In this document: piece after piece, positions 11,334-23,900 of the stretch
How the letters are laid out: the number at the start of each line of letters is the position of its first letter
Position numbering within the stretch: position 1 is the stretch's first letter
Source: Hygrocybe punicea
Taxonomy: Eukaryota > Basidiomycota > Agaricomycetes > Agaricales > Hygrophoraceae
Direction of reading: 5' to 3'
NCBI GenBank assembly: GCA_963556145.1
Contig: OY744462.1
Span: 5,952,001 to 6,016,000 of the forward strand
Length of the DNA: 64,000 bases
Made by a program: the position numbers and the translations under genes
The notes under the pieces: generated by a model
Seen by the model: only the letters and a program-made list of their open reading frames with translations
Databases searched by the model: none
What the model was told of the DNA's origin: nothing

Positions 11334-11917
11334 ATGGTACACATTCTGGGAGTGCAATTGCCCGACTCTCAGCTAGCGCGGGTATGTGAGCCACGAGCCC
11401 TTATAATGGCTGTTTCAAACAAACCAGAACTCACTTTTCACAGTTTGCATTAACTGCCATCTATGGGGTTGGGCACAAAACCGCGCATCGACTGTGTGCT
11501 CGTCTCCAAATACACGACAGGTGCAAGATCAAGAATCTTTCTCCCAACCAAATCACAGCTCTCGCGTCTTTCCTTTCGTCTCCCTCAACAGCCCCGCGTT
11601 TGCCGCGTTTGCCACTAGCCACCCCCGACTTCGTACCGCCACCTCCAAACACGCCTGTTCCACAACCCCAACCTGCTGTTGCTAAAACCAACACGAAAGA
11701 ACGAGCCAAGGGTCGCGGCAACGGCAGTGATCCATTGCGGAACATGAAGGTCGAATCAGAGCTGAGGAGGGAAATCAGGGAGAATATTGCACACCAGCGG
11801 ATGATTGGGAGCTACGTTGGAAAGAGACACGCTATGCATTTGCCAGTCAGAGGGCAGAACACCCAGACGAATGCCAAGACCGCTAGGAAGCTGAACAGAA
11901 TTGATCGATATGCATGA
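11334..11917 (+). CDS. SWS2: mitochondrial small-subunit ribosomal protein uS13m
   Basis: Head protein of the mitochondrial small ribosomal subunit. Starts MVHILGVQLPDSQLAR, then a 62-bp intron (11382-11443), then FALTAIYGVGHKTAHRLCAR (helix-two-turn-helix of S13), IKNLSPNQITALASFL, a Pro-rich insertion PPPPNTPVPQPQP, and the conserved C-terminal NMKVESELRREIRENIAHQR, HAMHLPVRGQNTQTNAKTAR. The GQNT.TNA.T motif is diagnostic. The Pro-rich insertion is fungal-specific in style. No long transit peptide is visible, as in other fungal S13 mitochondrial proteins. Confidence 0.93.
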
Positions 11918-12168
11918 TCTGTTGCGCCTATCGATAATTTATTTTCTTTGGAACTACCCGGTTTTAAAGACCAAAGACGGTCATTAGCCATCGGAGGGCA
12001 AACGGACCGAGAACTTCTTCGTCGTTCACAAGCTGACCCAGATATTTAAAATCGTCAAGGAACCAATGGGACTTTCCGGGCAAGGTTTCTTTTATGATCG
12101 TGTTAAGCGCAACATGCTAGGCAGAGGGAAATGGTGAAGAGATAATGGGAATCGTACACGTATGAATT

Positions 12169-12974
12169 CTAGTCGTCTCCAACGGGCACCTCCTCCTCCA
12201 TGTATTTCACCAGCTTCACACGAATTTCCGTGCTCTCGTCGCCGCGCAATACGTCGGAAACAAATTCCGCCTGGACTTGCATCTGAACCTGCATTTTAAA
12301 GTCAATCTCATAACCCTATCTATCAAATAGCACGAAATGCGCACCATTTCTAACGCACCTCGAATTACTCCGCACAATACGTTGCTAAACCACAGTCCTC
12401 CTTCCAGCGCCGCCTCGGGAAGTTCCACAAATTCGGCTAGTGGATTTTCATCGAGTGTCAGAGAAAAAGATGAGCCCGCGTTTGCTTGTTGTGAAGAGCT
12501 ATTGCGTTGAGTAGGCGATGACGGTGGTGGTGGGGCCCCATGTGTCACTGTGGGTGTGATATTGAGAAATGATTTAAACCCAACCTAGAGAAATAAGCTA
12601 AACGACGGAACGCGCATTGAGCCACCTGAAGTGCATACCTTCGCTGTTACCTCCCCAACCTCTCGAAAGTCGGCGCAGCGCCCTAACCCGCTTTTTGCCA
12701 AGAAATCCTCAATTAAGCGTGTCCCAATGTTATATCCCATCTTCTCGAGCTGCTTGTTGACTTCCGCGTAGTCTTCATAGTCTTGTATTAGCTGAACGAC
12801 GAGTGCGCCATATGTAAGAGCAAAAAGCTCGGCGTTCTGTTCTGATAAGTTAGGCGCGAAACATTGGGCGACGTAGGGATGAATGTGATGGCAAATGCTG
12901 CTCACAGTCTTCTCTGAACGACCTTTCCAAAGGTCTTCACCGATTGCCTTGTATTGCTTGCTCGTAGTCGCCAT
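12169..12974 (-). CDS. BET3: TRAPP complex subunit Bet3/TRAPPC3
   Basis: Core subunit of TRAPP, the guanine nucleotide exchange factor for Ypt1/Rab1 in ER-to-Golgi and Golgi traffic. Sequence: [16 protein letters not shown], then after a 69-bp in-frame intron [120 protein letters not shown] and tail [11 protein letters not shown]. The cysteine that is palmitoylated in Bet3 proteins corresponds to C in GRCADF. A Ser/Pro/Gln insertion between the two halves is longer than in yeast. Start codon is 40 bp from that of BUD23 on the other strand. Confidence 0.96.
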
Positions 12975-13014
12975 TTGGAAGGTGAACCTTAACCCTAAGC
13001 TTTGTTTCTCTGTA
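12975..13014. promoter_or_regulatory. shared divergent promoter, BET3 / BUD23
   Basis: Only 40 bp separate the two start codons. Promoter elements must therefore overlap transcribed or coding sequence of one or both genes. Confidence 0.6.
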
Positions 13015-14136
13015 ATGTCGCGACCAGAACTTCAAGCACCCCCAGAAATTGTTTGTTGGTTCATGAAAAATTCCCTAAAAATGCTGATACAAATATTTGA
13101 AAGTACTATGGCGACGAGGAGGCTAAAAAGTACACACAAAAGTGCATCCTCTCTACGAACGATTGTCCTGCGTCTCGTTCACGTTCACCTTTAGCACGCG
13201 AAATCAACAAGTCCAGGCAGAGATGACTTATAGAGCTCTAGAGCTACTCAGTTTACCTCCAGGAAAACCCGCTTTTCTCCTAGACGTAGGGTGCGGTTCT
13301 GGTCTGTCAGGCGAAATTCTAGACGAGGAAGGGTACCTATGGAGTGGGGTTGACATCGCCCCCAGCATGTTGGGTGAATAAACCTGACTTTTGGATTCAA
13401 CTAACTCATATGTTACTTTGAGAGGTTGCATTGGAACGGCAGGTCGAAGGGGATCTCTTTCTTCAAGATATCGGTCAGGGCTTTGGATTCCGACCTGGAT
13501 GTTTTGACGGCGCTATCAGGTTTGCCTCCATCGTTATCGTTGCGTTAGCTCTCAACTCAAAATCCCAAAATGGCTGTAGTATATCCGTGCTTCAGTGGCT
13601 TTTGAATGCTGAAACATCACACCCTACTTCCTCACCCCCTCATCGTCTAACACGGTTCTTCACCACCCTTTATTCGGCACTGCATAACCCCTCGCGTGCC
13701 GTTTTCCAATTCTACCCTGCATCCGATGACCAAATACAGCTCATCACATCTACTGCGCAACGGGCAGGGTTTGGAGGCGGCATCGTGGTTGACTACCCCA
13801 ACTCGAGAAAGGCAAAAAAGGTGTTTCTGTGCTTGATGGTGGGAGTTCAGCAGCAGTTTCCGAAAGGTCTCGAAGGAGAAGAAGAGGACGAGGCTGGTGC
13901 AAAGTTCGAACGGAGAAGGACAAGAGAGCGAGGGAGGTTGAAGAGTGGAAAACGTAAAAATGTTAAAGATAAAGATTGGATTTTGAAGAAAAAAGAGGTG
14001 AATCCCTCTCCTCTATTTACCTTGAATGTTTACCTGACCATCATCGCCTAATCACAGTTGTATCGGCAACGCGGGAAGACCAGTGTTCCGCGCGATTCCA
14101 AATTTACTGGGAGGAAACGGAGAATAGCGTTCTAAT
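13015..14136 (+). CDS. BUD23: 18S rRNA (guanine-N7)-methyltransferase Bud23
   Basis: With Trm112 it methylates one guanine of 18S rRNA during 40S assembly (yeast G1575). Start MSRPELQAPPEI, then short introns, then YYGDEEAKKYTQN, QVQAEMTYRALELLSLPP, SAM motif I LLDVGCGSGLSGEIL, WSGVDIAPSMLEVALE, EGDLFLQDIGQGFGFRPGCF, SVLQWLLNAE, FQFYPASDDQIQLITSTAQR and GGIVVDYPNSRKAKKVFLCL. The basic tail has the Bud23 C-terminal GKTSVPRDSKFTGRKRRIAF; the last exon follows a short intron. Stop 14134-14136. At least five introns; the exon carrying the second motif is small. Convergent with BCS1. Confidence 0.96.
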
Positions 14137-14216
14137 CTGGTATTATCCCTTTCACATCGTCACTGGTTCACCATTGCGCGTCTCTTGTCCTGTTAATTGT
14201 ACACCCGCAAGGGCTG

Positions 14217-15911
14217 TCATGTCCGTTTCACAACAAACAAGTCGAGGCACCCCGACAATGCGTGTTTTGCATCATTCCGTATGAAGAGCCCTTGCAAGGC
14301 TGCCATGCTCACAGCCTTGCCTTCTCGGATCTTTCCTTCCACACCCTCTTCCAATTCTCTTCCCATTCTGTTCAATTCCTCATCATTCACACCTGCAACA
14401 CTGTCGCTCCTTTTATAAAATTGGGTGAAGAGTCTCCTGGCCTGGGCTGGACTGGCATCATCGACGAGCTCGACGAGATCCACACGTCCAGGGCGAATGA
14501 GAGCTGGATCGAGTTTCCTGATGTGATTGGTAGTCATGAAGATGACTCGCTCTTCGCCTGATGCGACACCATCAAGGGCGTTTAGGAATCCAGAGAATGT
14601 TACTGAGGATTGATATCTAGTGCATGCTTGATCAAAAAAATTCAAGATGATTTTTTGGCCATGCGTACCCGTCTTCACTAGTCTGTACCCGTTTGTTGAA
14701 CGCTGCGTCAATGTCCTCAATGAGCACAAAACTTTGCTCTGGAGCGTTGGAGAGAAGATGATTCAGTTTATCGTCAGTGAGGCCTCTTTGAGACAGATTA
14801 AGCACGCAAATATCATAAGACAGAGATCCGGCGAGGGCCTGAATAAAGGACGTCTTTCCTGAACCAGGAGGACCGTGTAGTAGATATCCTCGACGATACG
14901 GAATACCTAGGAGTCGAAAGCACGCGGTGAGAGTTGCAATAAAAGGGAGATAAACCCGCGAAGGCAAACCTCTGTCAGCATACCACTGTCGCCGTTGTAA
15001 AAACGCCTTTACATCTTGCTCGATCCTCTCTCCCACCCCATCTTCCAAAATAACACTTTGCAGTGGTCGTTTCCGTCGCGGTTGTCCGAAGGGTTGCCAT
15101 TCAACGCCCCAAGGTGTGTGAATGACAAGCTTGCCTTCTTGCCCACGCATTGCAAGGTCTCTCGCCTCCGAAAGAAGTTGAGGGAAGAGCGAACGGTCTC
15201 TTGAGAGGGTCGTGAGTGTTACTGTCTCCCACGGCACGCCGGACATGAGTTGCATGGAGCGAATCTCCCGCTCACGTTTGACCTAAGGCTTGAGTGAGTA
15301 GTTGCACACAATGTAGACGCCAAAAGAATAGACCTGCATCCAGGCGCCCCGATACTTAAACCAATGTGTACCTGGCCCAGCAACTAGTTTGAACATAGCC
15401 GACGAGCTCTCATTCTTCCGTTGTTCGATCGTTGTCTCCACGCTCAACTGGTGACTTCGTATCCACGGCGCTGCAGTGGTATTCACTTTTTCAGCCGCGG
15501 ATTGAGCCACCGTGCGTGCGCTGGCTTGATGTGCCATCCAGGTGAGAAACCATTCGTATGCCCGGTCTTTATTGCTTATCTCGAGGGAGACGAGCATTCT
15601 TCGTCGGAGGGTCATCAGTCCAAAGACAAGGCCTTGGCGCAAAGCAGTAAGAACGACGCCTACGCCCTGTTTCAGGAAATACGGTGAATTCTAGCAGCAA
15701 GCTGCAGCGAGCATAGCTCACCATGAGCCCAAAGCCAGCTTGAAAGTAGGGGCTACACTCGAGTTAACATGCGAGATTGTACCGTCGTTCTTGGGGCTCA
15801 CTTGTCGCTTGCAAGTCCCCCAAGCAAAGATTGTGTGGTCGAATCATGGGCGGTCGGACTGACGGTTGATGGATTATTTATTGAACCGGGCATGTCGCTA
15901 GCGGTTCCCAT
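14217..15911 (-). CDS. BCS1: mitochondrial AAA chaperone Bcs1
   Basis: Inner-membrane AAA protein that translocates the folded Rieske iron-sulfur protein for complex III assembly. I place the start at 15911 ([13 protein letters not shown]). A first intron then joins [12 protein letters not shown], and a second joins [18 protein letters not shown], the transmembrane/import region. Next come [20 protein letters not shown] (BCS1 N domain), [20 protein letters not shown] (Walker A), [12 protein letters not shown] (Walker B), [20 protein letters not shown] and [20 protein letters not shown] (second region of homology). The C-terminal helical lid follows, with the stop at 14217-14219. A Met at 15893 is an alternative start. 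Divergent from the J-domain gene. Confidence 0.94.
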
Positions 15912-16064
15912 GGCTAGCCTTCTCGAAGCAATAAATCTGAAAGAGATAATGGGCCTAACGACGAACGAGGGTAGTCACTGAAGACTGAAGTGGCGCTGGA
16001 GGTTGCGCGTCGCGTCTTTTTTTTATCTTTATCACGTCCACCTTGGTAGGTAACTCACGGGGCC
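15912..16064. promoter_or_regulatory. shared divergent promoter, BCS1 / J-domain gene
   Basis: There are 153 bp between opposing start codons, with an eight-base-plus T run near 16017-16023 and a pyrimidine-rich segment. Confidence 0.55.
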
Positions 16065-17888
16065 ATGGCGCCAAAACCTTCAGTTGCGGATGCTTATTCT
16101 GTGCTGGGTCTCGAAGAGGTCCGTGGTTTTGTTTTATCAGTATCTCTGTAACTCAAAAGAAAATATCTTAGGGTGCTTCCCTAGAGACCGTCAAAAGCAC
16201 ATATAAGCAGGTGTGTAGGGCATGTTCCTGGCCTGGCGTTTAGCTCTTCAACGTCCAATCACCCATCATCAGCTCGCCTTACGCACACATCCCGACAAGA
16301 ATCCTGACAATGCGGATGCGACGGCTCAGTTCCAGCGCCTCAGCGAAGCGTATAAAATACTTTTAAGACACCTCGACAGGCCAACGCCACGCGAATCTTC
16401 CTTCAACCCTTTTTCACAATTTCAAGAATCCGACGGCATGTATGAGGATGAAGATTTCTATTCGGATGACTCGGACAGCGACGATCTCGACTTTTACCTG
16501 TTCGTATATCAGGTTCCTTTTGCGATAATGTCGCTGATCGTCATTTGTCTTAGGTTCATGTTCGCAGAACTGCTGGGAGGTCGTGCTCGTTATGCCAGCC
16601 GACGTAAGAAGCTTCCCTGTGTGCCATCCACTGTTGTCTTGAATAAAATTCGTCTGTGTCCGCAGGAAATTATCGTCGTAATATGCCGGAGACGACCGAG
16701 CAATACCAAGCACGCGTGAAGCGAAATCGCGAGGAGCAAGTAGCTGCTCAAGAACGCCGAGACCAAGAAAACACTGCTCGTAAATTAAAGCAGGAGAAGG
16801 AACGCGAACAGGGTACTTTTTTTCCCATGAATTCCCAACAACATCGCCTGACATCATTTATCTCCAACAGAGCGTCTAGAGGCGGAAAGGCGACAAAAGG
16901 TGAAGCTGTCTGAAAAGAAAGCAAAAGCCGACGCCATGCGCAAGAATGCCGAGAACGCAGCCCGTAAACAACAGCAACGTTCCCAGGCCCTCCGATCTGC
17001 TGTCTTTTCGGCTGCTCGATCCGGTGATGCGGCAAAGGTCAAGAAAGGTGTTTGGGAGGATGAAGTAGATGCAGCCTGTGGCGAAATCAAAGTCGGGTGC
17101 GAGGCCTTTGTGCAATGCCCCCCAAAGGATCCTCGAGAGACCTTGCTGCATATCGCTGCTGAAAAGGGCGATGTTGAATTAGTGCGGTGGCTTGACGCAC
17201 ATAGTAAGCAGCTACTCCGTTCTTTTTTTCCCCTCATATATTGACAGGAGTTATTTCAGGTGCTGATCCTGAAGAACACAACAGCGAGGGATTGACTCCG
17301 TTTCATATTGCTGTCAGGAACGGACATATCCCAATTGTGAGGCATTTCCTCGAATCATATCCACCCAAGGAGCAGGAGTCGAAGCTCATCTACCATACTC
17401 ACGGCTCGAAATCCCTCCTCTCGCTCGCATTGGATTCTAACGAGCCGGAAACCGTGTGGTTAATTCTTGACAAAGGCCTCTCTACCACCCAAGACGTTCA
17501 CAAGGCTTGGGCGCAGATATCATCAAGCGATGGACTGCAGCCCAAGAAAGCTGCTTCGAATACCGAAAAGTTGGAGGAAATCAGAAGTTTGTTGATGACT
17601 TTCGGAGGTTTCACTCCACCACCTACACCAAAGGCCGGTTCTCGGGAGGGGAAGGAAAAGGATTCCACCGCTGTTGAGACTTCTACCGATGGGGTGAAAC
17701 GATCGGATACAACGCCGCCGCCGACGTCGACGAAGCCGAGCCTCGGAAAGCAAAAGTCGCAGCGGCCCCCTTCGTCTGAACAGTCAGCTCAACCTTCGCC
17801 TATTAATGGTGCTCTTAAGCATCAGCAACCAGTCAGAGGCCGTGGAGGACGCAATCGAGCCCGTGGACGCGGGAAGGGGTCCGCATGA
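16065..17888 (+). CDS. J-domain protein with C-terminal ankyrin repeats
   Basis: N-terminus is a complete J domain: VADAYSVLGLEEGASLETVK, STYKQLALRTHPDKNPDNAD with the HPD triad that stimulates Hsp70 ATPase, and FQRLSEAYKILL. Then an acidic stretch (YEDEDFYSDDSDSDDLDFYL), the FMFAELLGGR segment, a long Glu/Lys/Arg coiled coil, and two to three ankyrin-like repeats (RETLLHIAAEKGDVELVRWL, EGLTPFHIAVRNGHIPIVRH). A Pro/Ser/Thr linker follows, and an RGG-like tail PVRGRGGRNRARGRGKGSA. Six or more short introns. I know no well-studied protein with this exact order. The J domain predicts an Hsp70 co-chaperone; the RG-rich tail suggests RNA contact (inference). Confidence 0.9.
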
Positions 17889-18199
17889 TGATCTCTCAAA
17901 TTTTAATAACTTCTTACGACCCTCACTCATCACACTTTCCTAATTGTAGCATATTGTTCTGAATACCCCAAACTCCACCTATCTTGCCACCACAGATTTG
18001 TAGATTGCTCTCATCAATAGTTGACCAAGTACAAGCTCTTTTAGTTGTTGCTTCAATGTTATATCATACATGCAATATACTTTTTGCTCAAGGTTTTCGC
18101 ATCGCCAAATTGGTGACGATAAACAGATACAAAGTCGCTTTTCCCATTGTATTGATTGCACAAGCCTCTTGACATCTTGAACAAACATCGCACGTTACA
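17889..18199. other. intergenic between J-domain gene and LUC7
   Basis: 311 bp with no ORF of note. It should contain the J-domain gene 3' end and the LUC7 promoter. Confidence 0.6.
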
Positions 18200-19540
18200 A
18201 TGGGCCGACTTGCAGAGATGCAACGAAAGTTGTTGGAGGTACGTCTATCTTGTTATCTTGTTTCTTGTTTGACTGAGCCGCCTCTTCCAGCAAATGATGG
18301 GACCGGAGGCAATGGGTGTAGCCAACGCAAACCTTGTTTGGTCTGACGAGAAAGTCTGCAGGAACTTCCTATGTGGGACGTGTCCACACGCACTATTTAC
18401 CAATACCGTGTGTATCGTTTTTGAAAGTCTTGGTATGAATATGCTAAATTTTCCCGGACACAGAAAATGGATTTGGGTGCTTGTCCGAAATCACATACGG
18501 AACGTTTGAAGACGGATTTCTTAACCGCAAAGGAAGCAAACCCAAATGATTCCATATTTAACCGATTCCAGATGGAATATGAGTCGAATATCTTTGCCTT
18601 TGTTGATGAATGTGACAGAAGAATTAGGGCGGCGCATCGGAGGCTCGAGAAGACTCCCGAAGAAAATGCGAAGACTACGAATTTGGTGAGCAGGGCTTCT
18701 ACTCGACCGTTCTCAATGTTTATTTTATTGTCTTGCTGACGTGCATCAGATGAGAGAAATTGCGGAAATCGAACTAGCAATTCAAGGAGGTACCGAGAAG
18801 ATTGAAACTCTTGGTGATATTCCAGTTCTTCATGTATTCGTGTTTCCGTGCCTCACACCTTTTGTACAGGCGAACAAGGAAAGGTGGATGAATCCATGCG
18901 GGAGATGGCTGCTATTGAGGCTCTAAAGAGTGAAAAGTCGGAGAAGGAGGTCAGGGACGCTCCCCTATCTTCCTTGTCTGATACTGAACGGCTGACTCCT
19001 CTAGCGAGAGCTTCAACAACTGACGGATACATCGGGGGCCTCGGGACACCAGAAATTACGCGTATGTGATGTCTGTGGTGCTTATCTTTCCGTGCTCGAT
19101 TCGGATCGGCGTCTCGCTGATCACTTCGGTGGTAAAGTAAGTCTGTCATGTATATTTGATCTTGATATTACGCTTGCTTACAACAGACGATCTAGATGCA
19201 TCTGGGATACCATGAGCTGCGTAATATGTTGAGTAAATTCCGAGAGGAACGTGAGAAGCGTAAAATGGCACCACCGCCACCGTCTGGCCCGACTGGGGCT
19301 CCTGGAGCACCCGCTGGAGCACCGGCGCGTTCAAATACAGCTGACTACCGTTCTTCACGAGACGAATATCGTGACCGCGACCGCGATCGGGATAGAGGAG
19401 GATATGAGAGACATTCGTCTTCTCGCTACGAGTTAGTCCTGCCATCTTGTTCTCTATATGTAAAAGATACTCATGCCTGTGTAAGCGATAGGCGGCGAGA
19501 ACGGGAACGATCACGGTCACCTGGGAGGAGGAGGTATTAG
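18200..19540 (+). CDS. LUC7: U1 snRNP-associated protein Luc7 (LUC7-like)
   Basis: U1 snRNP component that helps select 5' splice sites. Spliced protein: MGRLAEMQRKLLE, QMMGPEAMGVANANLVWSDE, KVCRNFLCGTCPHALFTNT (first CCCH finger), MDLGACPKSHTERLKTDF, AEIELAIQGGTEKIETL, ERELQQLTDTSGASGHQKL, RVCDVCGAYLSVLDSDRRLA (second finger, C2H2) and DHFGGKMHLGYHELRNM. The C-terminal RS/RD-type tail (DEYRDRDRDRDRGGYERHSS, RRRERERSRSPGRRRY) is complete with stop 19538-19540. Several short introns, including one that restores the ELQQLTDTSG frame. Confidence 0.96.
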
Positions 19541-20972
19541 CTGTTCAAGCCGTTGTCCGGTAGGCGCCGTTCAACTTTTGTCATGGGAAATACTGAAGCC
19601 AGACGATTGGCGGTGTTCGCAGAAGACAGTACGTTGCGGACGGAACTGCAATTTAATACAAAAAATCGATTAGATCCGTAATTTAGCTCGTGACTTGACT
19701 TTTCATACTCCGCAAGAGCGGACTCACTTTCAAAGCTTGCAATGATCTGGTAACCAATTGCGAGACCGAGTCTTTTTTTTTTTTTTTTTTTTTTTTCGCG
19801 AGAAATGTTCGTCCTGAGCGCGCAGGCTTCAGGGTTAGCAGTAAGATCAGTGATATGGAAGCATTTCACAAATTTGAGCCTTCTGATATAATATCAGCTG
19901 CTGTATTTCGAATCCTCTTCGAGCCCAAGTCTAGACGGAGCTCCCGGATCTACGACGACTTTCTTGGTCAATCTGCGCACAGTTTTGCACTTGCAAGCTC
20001 AAAGTGTCCATCTAGTGACACAACACGATAAGGGGTTGAACATTGAAGGACAAGTGATACGTCACGATCGGGTCTGAAGCTCATTTTCACCAGGCAGGCA
20101 AACACCAGGGATGTGGCCTGGACATCGTGCGTCATATGAACGGTCCAGACTGCAACGTACTTATCGATAAACTGTGCCTGTTACAAAGTACATGCGGCAG
20201 ACCCAGTTCTACATTCGTCGCGTCCATTCCCAAGGTTCTCGATTTGGGATGAACTTGCCTGAAGAAGAACAGGTCGGCCGACACGAGTGAAAGTGGCGTA
20301 TTACAACAAGACTCGGATATGAGAACCGACGGCAGGAAAGGAGAAAACCGCAGTTCAGTGAGAGAGGAAGCGGCAAACGGAGGGGCGAAGTGCATTGCAG
20401 AGACCGGAATACGAGCCGAGCAGATATAATCAATTACAGACACGTGCCTTGCTAACGGACGAAAAATAATTATATTTGTTTTTAGAGTTGCCTGTTTTGG
20501 GAATATCTACGGAGTTGTCCATTCAAGTTCCTGTTGCCCAGCTCTGAGTTTCTTTTGGCTCGTTCGTTCCCGTATTGCTGCTCCTCCCTTTCTCATCGTA
20601 CTGCCATCAGGTCCCCGTCCTTGCTGCCAGCCATTGCCGCTGCGCTCTCCATCCTCGCCCGTATCTCTTCGCTTATTATACGAATTGCCGTCGAGCACGG
20701 TAGCCCTGCACCGGAACTACACCAGGGGGGAGGGGGGACCGCTAGTGCAAGTCAGCTCGGCCTTTCTCACCGTTTCTACCTCTCTCACAGGAGGCCAAAT
20801 TTTATTTTGCCACAATACACGTGTTGCAGAGTCGATCTTGCTGATCTGGTAATTTGCGCTTGACCGCACCTTGGCTGTCCCTGAACCGCACAGTTGTCGG
20901 TCACTTTTGATATACAACAACAACAACAACGGCACTTCTTCACACAAAGCACGCCATCCTTATAAACCGGTA
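19541..20972. other. long intergenic stretch upstream of the conserved unknown gene
   Basis: These 1.43 kb hold no convincing gene. Short ORFs on both strands are unrelated to anything I recognise. The last several hundred bases are pyrimidine-rich and contain a CAA microsatellite-like run near 20917-20930, consistent with a long leader for the gene at 20973. Confidence 0.5.
19773..19796. repeat. poly(T) tract of 24 bases
   Basis: An uninterrupted T run 233 bp after the LUC7 stop. Read on the minus strand it is a poly(A) tract. No retroposed coding sequence is recognisable next to it. Confidence 0.9.
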
Positions 20973-23900
20973 ATGGATGGCCAGACTTCGAACAGCTCGA
21001 TGGACACAAGCCCTTCTCGGTCGTGTGACGGTTCCCCCACTTTCGTGCGATCTCCCCATGAAGTTGTCTCCCTTCTCCCCAACTCATCGAACCACTTGCT
21101 TCACGAAATGCCCCCCCTCTTTCCCAATCGAGGCGATCCCCAACATGTGCTGTCGGATTCGATGCAGGTATCAATGTCCGAGCTACCTGTAAATATGACA
21201 ATGGATGTCCTGAACTCTCCTTCTCAACCTTTGGGTCCCGCCTCTGCATTCATATCAGATTTTCAGCAACAGTGCGATTCTTTTGGAATGGGTGTAGGTC
21301 TAGATAGTGACATAGGAATGGATTCGTCGACATCTGATTCACAGGATCCCTCTATCCACCCCATCGCCTCCGGTTATCATGTCGGGACTTCTTCTCTCGC
21401 CACTGCGCTTGACAATATGGGTGTTTCCATGGGACGTAGCCGAGCAGGCTCTACGGCCTCTTCCGGACAACTGAGAACATTGATGCCTGCCGTTGGCTAC
21501 CCTCCAGTGAACGGTCCACTGCCGACGGTAGATTCCACTGGCGTACATTTTCCACCCACTGATTATTCCGCTGTATTCAACGGCCAGCATGAAAATTCGT
21601 CCGACGATCAACACCACCTAGACGTGGAACATGTATTAGGAAGGTGCGTCGTCTTTCCGAACGGCCATCTGCGTGGTATTGAGGATTTATGACCAGCATC
21701 GCGGGATACTCGGCTGGCCTTGCCGGGGCAGCGAATTTCGCTCGCGAGGCTTACATTGTAGGTCAAAGTGCAGAAGTAAACGTCAGAATTGACCAGCTCA
21801 AAAGGACATTCTCGTTGGTTTCGGATCTCATTTCCAAAATGGATGCGTCATGGTCGCTTGCAGAACCTTCCTCGATCCGCCACCCAGCGGTTAACTCTAC
21901 CGCCACTCCCAATGCACAGGTCACCCCCAGTCTCCTTGGCATTGGCTCTGCAACCATAGAAGCCCATGCAATGGACATCCGGACAAATCCAGATGTCTTG
22001 GATGTTTCTCGTAAACGCTGCGCCTCCTCAATGGCAGGTGGATCTGGGGATCGGGTTATCAAGGCGCCAAAAATGGAACCTCCAGACGACGACGCTCTCA
22101 CTGTCGCCACTTCCCCTACCAAGCTGTTGCCTCTCACACCACTTATGTTCTCACCCTCAGCTGTATCAGTTCCAGCGACCATAAATCGTTCGCTTCCGCC
22201 ATCTGCGCCTTCCTCTCGACCTTCGACTCCAGGTCCTTTATGCGTAAATCTACATCAGCAACCTTCGCATATCCTGCCCCCTCCTGCTCAACATCTTGAC
22301 TTCGGTTTACCGACAACGGTCCCCTCACAATCAGCACCGCCTTTTCCTGTTGGTGCTCGCAACCGCTCGTCATGGTCTGACACTCCTACCACATTGCCAC
22401 ATCGTCACCACCAGCATTCGTTGTCTGCTACTTCACTCAACACGGCCGTCAACCTTCATGGGCTTACCATGGTATCGTCATCTTCAGCGCAACCTTTCAC
22501 TGCTCCGGGAACGTATGGTACTCCTTCCGTGCCCAGCCTCTCGAAACAGCGGCCGGCTGCAAACGTGGGCACAACAATCAGCCTACCCCTGGGACGGATA
22601 ACTCGTTCTGGATCAATTAGCACTCCTTCCGTCAATCCTATCTCGTTCGGATTCCCTGATCTTCCTAGTCTGGATTCGTACGACTTCATGTCGTCAAGAT
22701 CTTCCAGTTCCGTTTCGGCGCCACGACGAGCAACCCCGGAGTCGGATGAAGACGAAGAAACGGAGGATGACACAGGCGATGGCCAGAAAGGCAGCACTCA
22801 CAGTCATGTAAGTCGCACATGATGAACTCATTGACGTCTTGGCCATTTCAATCGACCTCCCGGCCTATAGTCTTCCCCTGAATCTGGTGTTTCTGGCGGT
22901 CACGGCAATGAAGTGCCACAAGAGTACCGTGCGGAAGTGGACCGTATTTTTTTTGAATTCCTCAACAAGATATGCTCGAACCGTCAGTAGAAATGCTGCG
23001 CTGTTTGGGATGGTCGTCTGATCTTATGCCGACCTCAATTCCAGTTGATGCATCGGATTCAAAGGGTGAACCAATACATCAGACCCTAATGGCAAAGAAA
23101 ATGCAGCGTCTTGATGAATCCCCCGATTTTCGTCCATTCAAATTTCGGATAGCAGCCTTCACCAACGCGTTTTTGGAAGAGGTAGGCATCGTTCCGTCCG
23201 AGAAGCATCCAGCCTTAATGTTCCATTACTCTCTAGCTCGCCAGACAAGGATATCCAGAAGAAAAGATCCCTATGAAAAAAGTGTGGTTCATATAGCATA
23301 ATGCCTTTCAGCGTGTCCTAACGCTGTTTCTCTTGCCTAGATCCGAAATTACCTTTGGAGACAAGAGTTTATTCAACGTTTTAACGAGGACGGGAAGAAA
23401 GCCAAATCGAAGGGCAATCACATTTGGAATATAGATGCAAAAAAAGGACGCGACGGGAGATGGGTCTTCCGGCCGTTTCACCGCAGATTAGCCGGATCGC
23501 CACCGGGAATCGCGTATGTCGGTCTCAAGTGGTCTTGGACCCCCCGTATCTGGGATCCGCAGGCAGCCTCATCACATCTTCCCGTTCATTATAGTTCGCC
23601 TGTCCTTCCATCCTGGCTCTCGTGGAAGGACGATCTATTATCTGGGATCCCTCCACCCGACGCTGAGAGCTGTGACATTACAGCCGAGGCTAGGGTAAGT
23701 CTACGAAATAAACAAAATATTCGGTTCCTTCTCTGAAGCCATTATTATCTACCCTAGTTCGTTCGAGATGGCCAAGAGGAGCAACTCTCTTTGTCATTTC
23801 ACCTTAGCATTGCGCCGATATCCACTCTTGATCCGTCATTCTCACCGCAGAGACGGCCATCCCTTGCTGGCCCCCACAATCCTCGTCGAGTACAAAGCGA

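Noticed and set aside
19773..19796. Poly(T) tract as the tail of a processed pseudogene
   Set aside because: No gene-like sequence precedes it on the minus strand and no flanking duplication is evident.
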